A stretch of 5,656 bases of DNA from Burkholderiales bacterium (GTDB lineage: Bacteria; Pseudomonadota; Gammaproteobacteria; Burkholderiales; Burkholderiaceae_F): contig JAHEDN010000206.1 in NCBI GenBank assembly GCA_024641225.1, forward strand, positions 1 through 5,656. Reading direction: 5' to 3'. Positions 3,987 to 5,656 of the stretch are shown here, piece after piece. How positions within the stretch are numbered: position 1 is the stretch's first letter; each line of letters starts with the position of its first letter. The notes under the pieces are model-generated. The model was not told the DNA's origin and ran no database searches. It saw only the letters and a list, made by a program, of their open reading frames with translations. Position numbers and translations under genes: made by a program.

Positions 3987-5552
3987 ATGAATCACGAAAC
4001 GATCCTGATCCTCGACTTCGGCTCGCAGGTCACGCAGCTGATCGCGCGTCGCGTGCGCGAGGCCGGCGTGTACTGCGAGATCCATCCGAGCGAGGCCTCG
4101 CCACAGTTCATCCGTGAATTCGCGCCGAAGGGCGTGATCCTTTCCGGCAGCCACATGTCGGCCTACGAGGAGTCGACCGACCGCGCGCCGGCCGACGTGT
4201 TTTCACTCGGTGTGCCCGTGCTCGGCATCTGCTATGGCATGCAGACGATGGCGCAGCAGCTCGGTGGCCGGGTCGAGGGCGGACACCATCGCGAGTTCGG
4301 CTATGCCGAAGTGCGGGCGCGCGGACACACGAAGCTGCTTGGCGGAATCGAGGACTTCCGCACCGCCGAGGGGCACGGCATGCTCAAGGTGTGGATGAGC
4401 CACGGCGATCGGGTGGTCGACCTGCCGCCCGGCTTCCGGCTGATGGCGAGCACCGAGAGTTGCCCGATCGCCGGCATGGCCGACGAGGAGCGCCGCTTCT
4501 ATGGCGTGCAGTTCCATCCCGAGGTCACGCATACGCTGCAGGGACAGTCGATCCTGACCCGCTTCGTGCTCGAGATCTGCGGCTGCCGCGGCGACTGGAA
4601 CATGCCGGACTACGTCAGCGAGGCAGTGGCGAAGATCCGCGAGCAGGTCGGCACCGAGGAGGTCATCCTCGGCCTGTCGGGCGGCGTCGATTCGTCGGTC
4701 GCGGCGGCGCTGATCCACAAGGCGATCGGCCCGCAGCTCACCTGCGTGTTCGTCGACACCGGGCTGTTGCGGCTGAACGAACCGCAGCAGGTGGTCGATA
4801 CGTTCGACCGGCACATGGGGCTGCACCTGCTGCACGTCGATGCGAGCGAGCGCTTCATTGGGAAGCTCGCCGGTGTCAGCGACCCGGAAGCCAAGCGCAA
4901 GATCATCGGCGCCGAGTTCGTGTACGTCTTCCAGGAGGAGGCGGCGAGGCTGCCGAACGCCAGGTGGCTCGCCCAGGGGACGATCTACCCCGACGTGATC
5001 GAATCGGCCGGCGCCAAGACCAAGAAAGCCACCACGATCAAGAGCCACCACAACGTCGGTGGCCTGCCCGAGACGCTGCACCTGAAGCTGCTCGAGCCGT
5101 TGCGCGAGTTGTTCAAGGACGAGGTGCGCAAGCTCGGCGATGCGCTCGGCCTGCCGCACGACATGGTCTACCGCCACCCGTTCCCTGGCCCGGGGCTGGG
5201 CGTGCGCATCCTCGGCGAGGTCAGGCGCGACTTTGCCGACCTGCTGCGCCGGGCCGACGCCATCTTCATCGAGGAACTGCGCACCAGTGGCTGGTACGAC
5301 AAGACGAGCCAGGCCTTCGCGGTGTTCCTGCCGGTCAAGAGTGTCGGCGTGATGGGCGACGGCCGCACCTACGAGTGGGTGGTCGCGCTGCGCGCGGTGC
5401 AGACGCAGGATTTCATGACCGCGCACTGGGCGCACCTGCCACACGACCTGCTGGCGCGGGTGTCGAACCGCATCATCAACGAGGTGCGTGGCATCAATCG
5501 CGTCGTCTACGACATCTCGGGCAAGCCGCCGGCAACGATCGAGTGGGAATAG
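3987..5552 (+). CDS. guaA: GMP synthase (glutamine-hydrolysing)
   Basis: GuaA converts XMP, ATP and glutamine to GMP, completing the branch begun by GuaB. It is a 521-residue two-domain enzyme (E. coli 525). The N-terminal class I glutamine amidotransferase domain (about 1-200) begins ILILDFGSQ and carries the catalytic triad C82 (in GICYGMQ), H177 and E179 (in FHPEV). The N-type ATP pyrophosphatase domain (about 206-395) has the PP-loop SGGVDSS at 231-237 and AQGTIYPDVIES (329-340). The C-terminal dimerisation domain starts with HPFPGPGLGVRILGE (397-411) and ends in the canonical KPPATIEWE. Both half-reactions should therefore work. The usual SGGPxS oxyanion-loop motif reads SGSHMS here (53-58), a variant I recall from betaproteobacterial GuaA. 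The ATG at 3987 has only a weak ribosome binding site (GAAG). It is probably co-transcribed with guaB, although the 96-nt gap leaves room for separate control. Confidence 0.98.
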   Translation: MNHETILILDFGSQVTQLIARRVREAGVYCEIHPSEASPQFIREFAPKGVILSGSHMSAYEESTDRAPADVFSLGVPVLGICYGMQTMAQQLGGRVEGGHHREFGYAEVRARGHTKLLGGIEDFRTAEGHGMLKVWMSHGDRVVDLPPGFRLMASTESCPIAGMADEERRFYGVQFHPEVTHTLQGQSILTRFVLEICGCRGDWNMPDYVSEAVAKIREQVGTEEVILGLSGGVDSSVAAALIHKAIGPQLTCVFVDTGLLRLNEPQQVVDTFDRHMGLHLLHVDASERFIGKLAGVSDPEAKRKIIGAEFVYVFQEEAARLPNARWLAQGTIYPDVIESAGAKTKKATTIKSHHNVGGLPETLHLKLLEPLRELFKDEVRKLGDALGLPHDMVYRHPFPGPGLGVRILGEVRRDFADLLRRADAIFIEELRTSGWYDKTSQAFAVFLPVKSVGVMGDGRTYEWVVALRAVQTQDFMTAHWAHLPHDLLARVSNRIINEVRGINRVVYDISGKPPATIEWE

Positions 5553-5555
5553 GTT

Positions 5556-5582
5556 CTGCCCTCCGGCGGGGCCTTGGGGCAG
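5556..5582 (+). terminator. weak hairpin after guaA
   Basis: CTGCCC (5556-5561) pairs perfectly with GGGCAG (5577-5582), and a T-G wobble inside makes seven pairs around a 13-nt GC-rich loop. It starts four bases after the guaA stop codon. The bases after it (CAAAGAGATC) contain no T-run, so it is unlikely to be an efficient intrinsic terminator. It may stabilise the guaBA mRNA 3' end. Confidence 0.25.
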
Positions 5583-5597
5583 CAAAGAGATCGAAGA

Positions 5598-5656
5598 ATG
5601 TCCGACGCGTCACCGAAGATGACGGAGCAGCCGTTCACGGCTGAACAATGGCTGCG
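5598..5656 (+). CDS. start of an unidentified gene downstream of guaA (partial, runs off right edge)
   Basis: An open frame begins at ATG 5598 with MSDASPKMTEQPFTAEQWLR and has no stop in the 19 complete codons before the window ends. A second in-frame ATG lies at 5619. Purine-rich AAAGAGA at 5584-5590 is a possible ribosome binding site. The position 45 nt after guaA on the same strand fits a following gene. The fragment is too short to assign a family; tRNA adenosine deaminase (tadA) often lies near guaA in related bacteria, but these residues do not show its motifs, so I make no functional call. Confidence 0.4.
   Translation, partial: MSDASPKMTEQPFTAEQWL

Noticed and set aside
3727..3990. 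87-codon plus-strand frame spanning the guaB end and the guaB-guaA spacer
   Set aside because: It begins inside guaB in another frame, is rich in Arg and Ser, and has no credible ribosome binding site. The spacer itself contains no ATG of its own.
2415..4154. 579-codon open frame on the minus strand opposite guaB
   Set aside because: It is a GC-rich antisense shadow: the product is rich in Asp, Arg, His and Ala with no domain pattern, and guaB on the other strand is unambiguous across its full length.
4203..5585. 460-codon open frame on the minus strand opposite guaA
   Set aside because: Same type of antisense shadow, with a composition dominated by Arg, Ala, Leu, Asp and His. GuaA motifs fill the opposite strand.
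4391..5644. 417-codon open frame on the plus strand in another frame of guaA
   Set aside because: The arginine-, glycine- and alanine-rich translation with no family features is the frame-shifted reading of guaA. It also overlaps the next gene start only by accident.

Overview
The window reads as an ordinary, GC-rich core chromosome segment from a proteobacterium, most likely a betaproteobacterium (Burkholderiales or a close relative). The basis is the gene order smpB / ratA-ratB / DUF4124 / guaB-guaA, which I recall as typical of that class, the GC-rich third codon positions in every gene, and the betaproteobacterial look of the GuaB and GuaA sequences. No database search was possible, so the taxonomic call is an inference. 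I see no insertion sequence, phage gene, CRISPR array, tRNA, rRNA or other sign of recent transfer.

Layout. Positions 1-359 (minus strand) hold the first 50 codons of a large membrane protein, probably a sodium:solute symporter-type sensor histidine kinase. It is preceded 12 nt upstream by a 64-residue two-helix membrane protein; the two look like one operon, with a candidate promoter at 427-456. Positions 480-929 (minus) hold smpB, the tmRNA-binding ribosome rescue factor. A 50-nt divergent gap separates it from ratA-ratB (plus, 980-1736), which overlap by 14 nt. ratB converges with a DUF4124 gene for an exported coiled-coil protein (minus, 1749-2291), leaving 12 nt between their stop codons. 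A 138-nt divergent region (2292-2429) carries candidate promoters for the DUF4124 gene and for guaB. guaB (2430-3890) and guaA (3987-5552) follow on the plus strand, separated by 96 nt that contain a long imperfect inverted repeat. A new reading frame starts at 5598 and runs off the right edge.

How the genes fit together. GuaB (IMP to XMP) and GuaA (XMP to GMP) form the complete two-step GMP branch of purine synthesis. SmpB works with tmRNA to release stalled ribosomes. RatA is a START/COQ10-family protein that has been described both as a ribosome-directed toxin and as a ubiquinone-binding protein, and RatB is a small ubiquitin-fold partner of unknown role. No stretch longer than 138 nt lacks a gene.

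I did not find a previously undescribed system. The items most worth a second look are the small membrane protein paired with the symporter-kinase, a dyad overlapping the likely guaB -10 box, and the inverted repeat between guaB and guaA.
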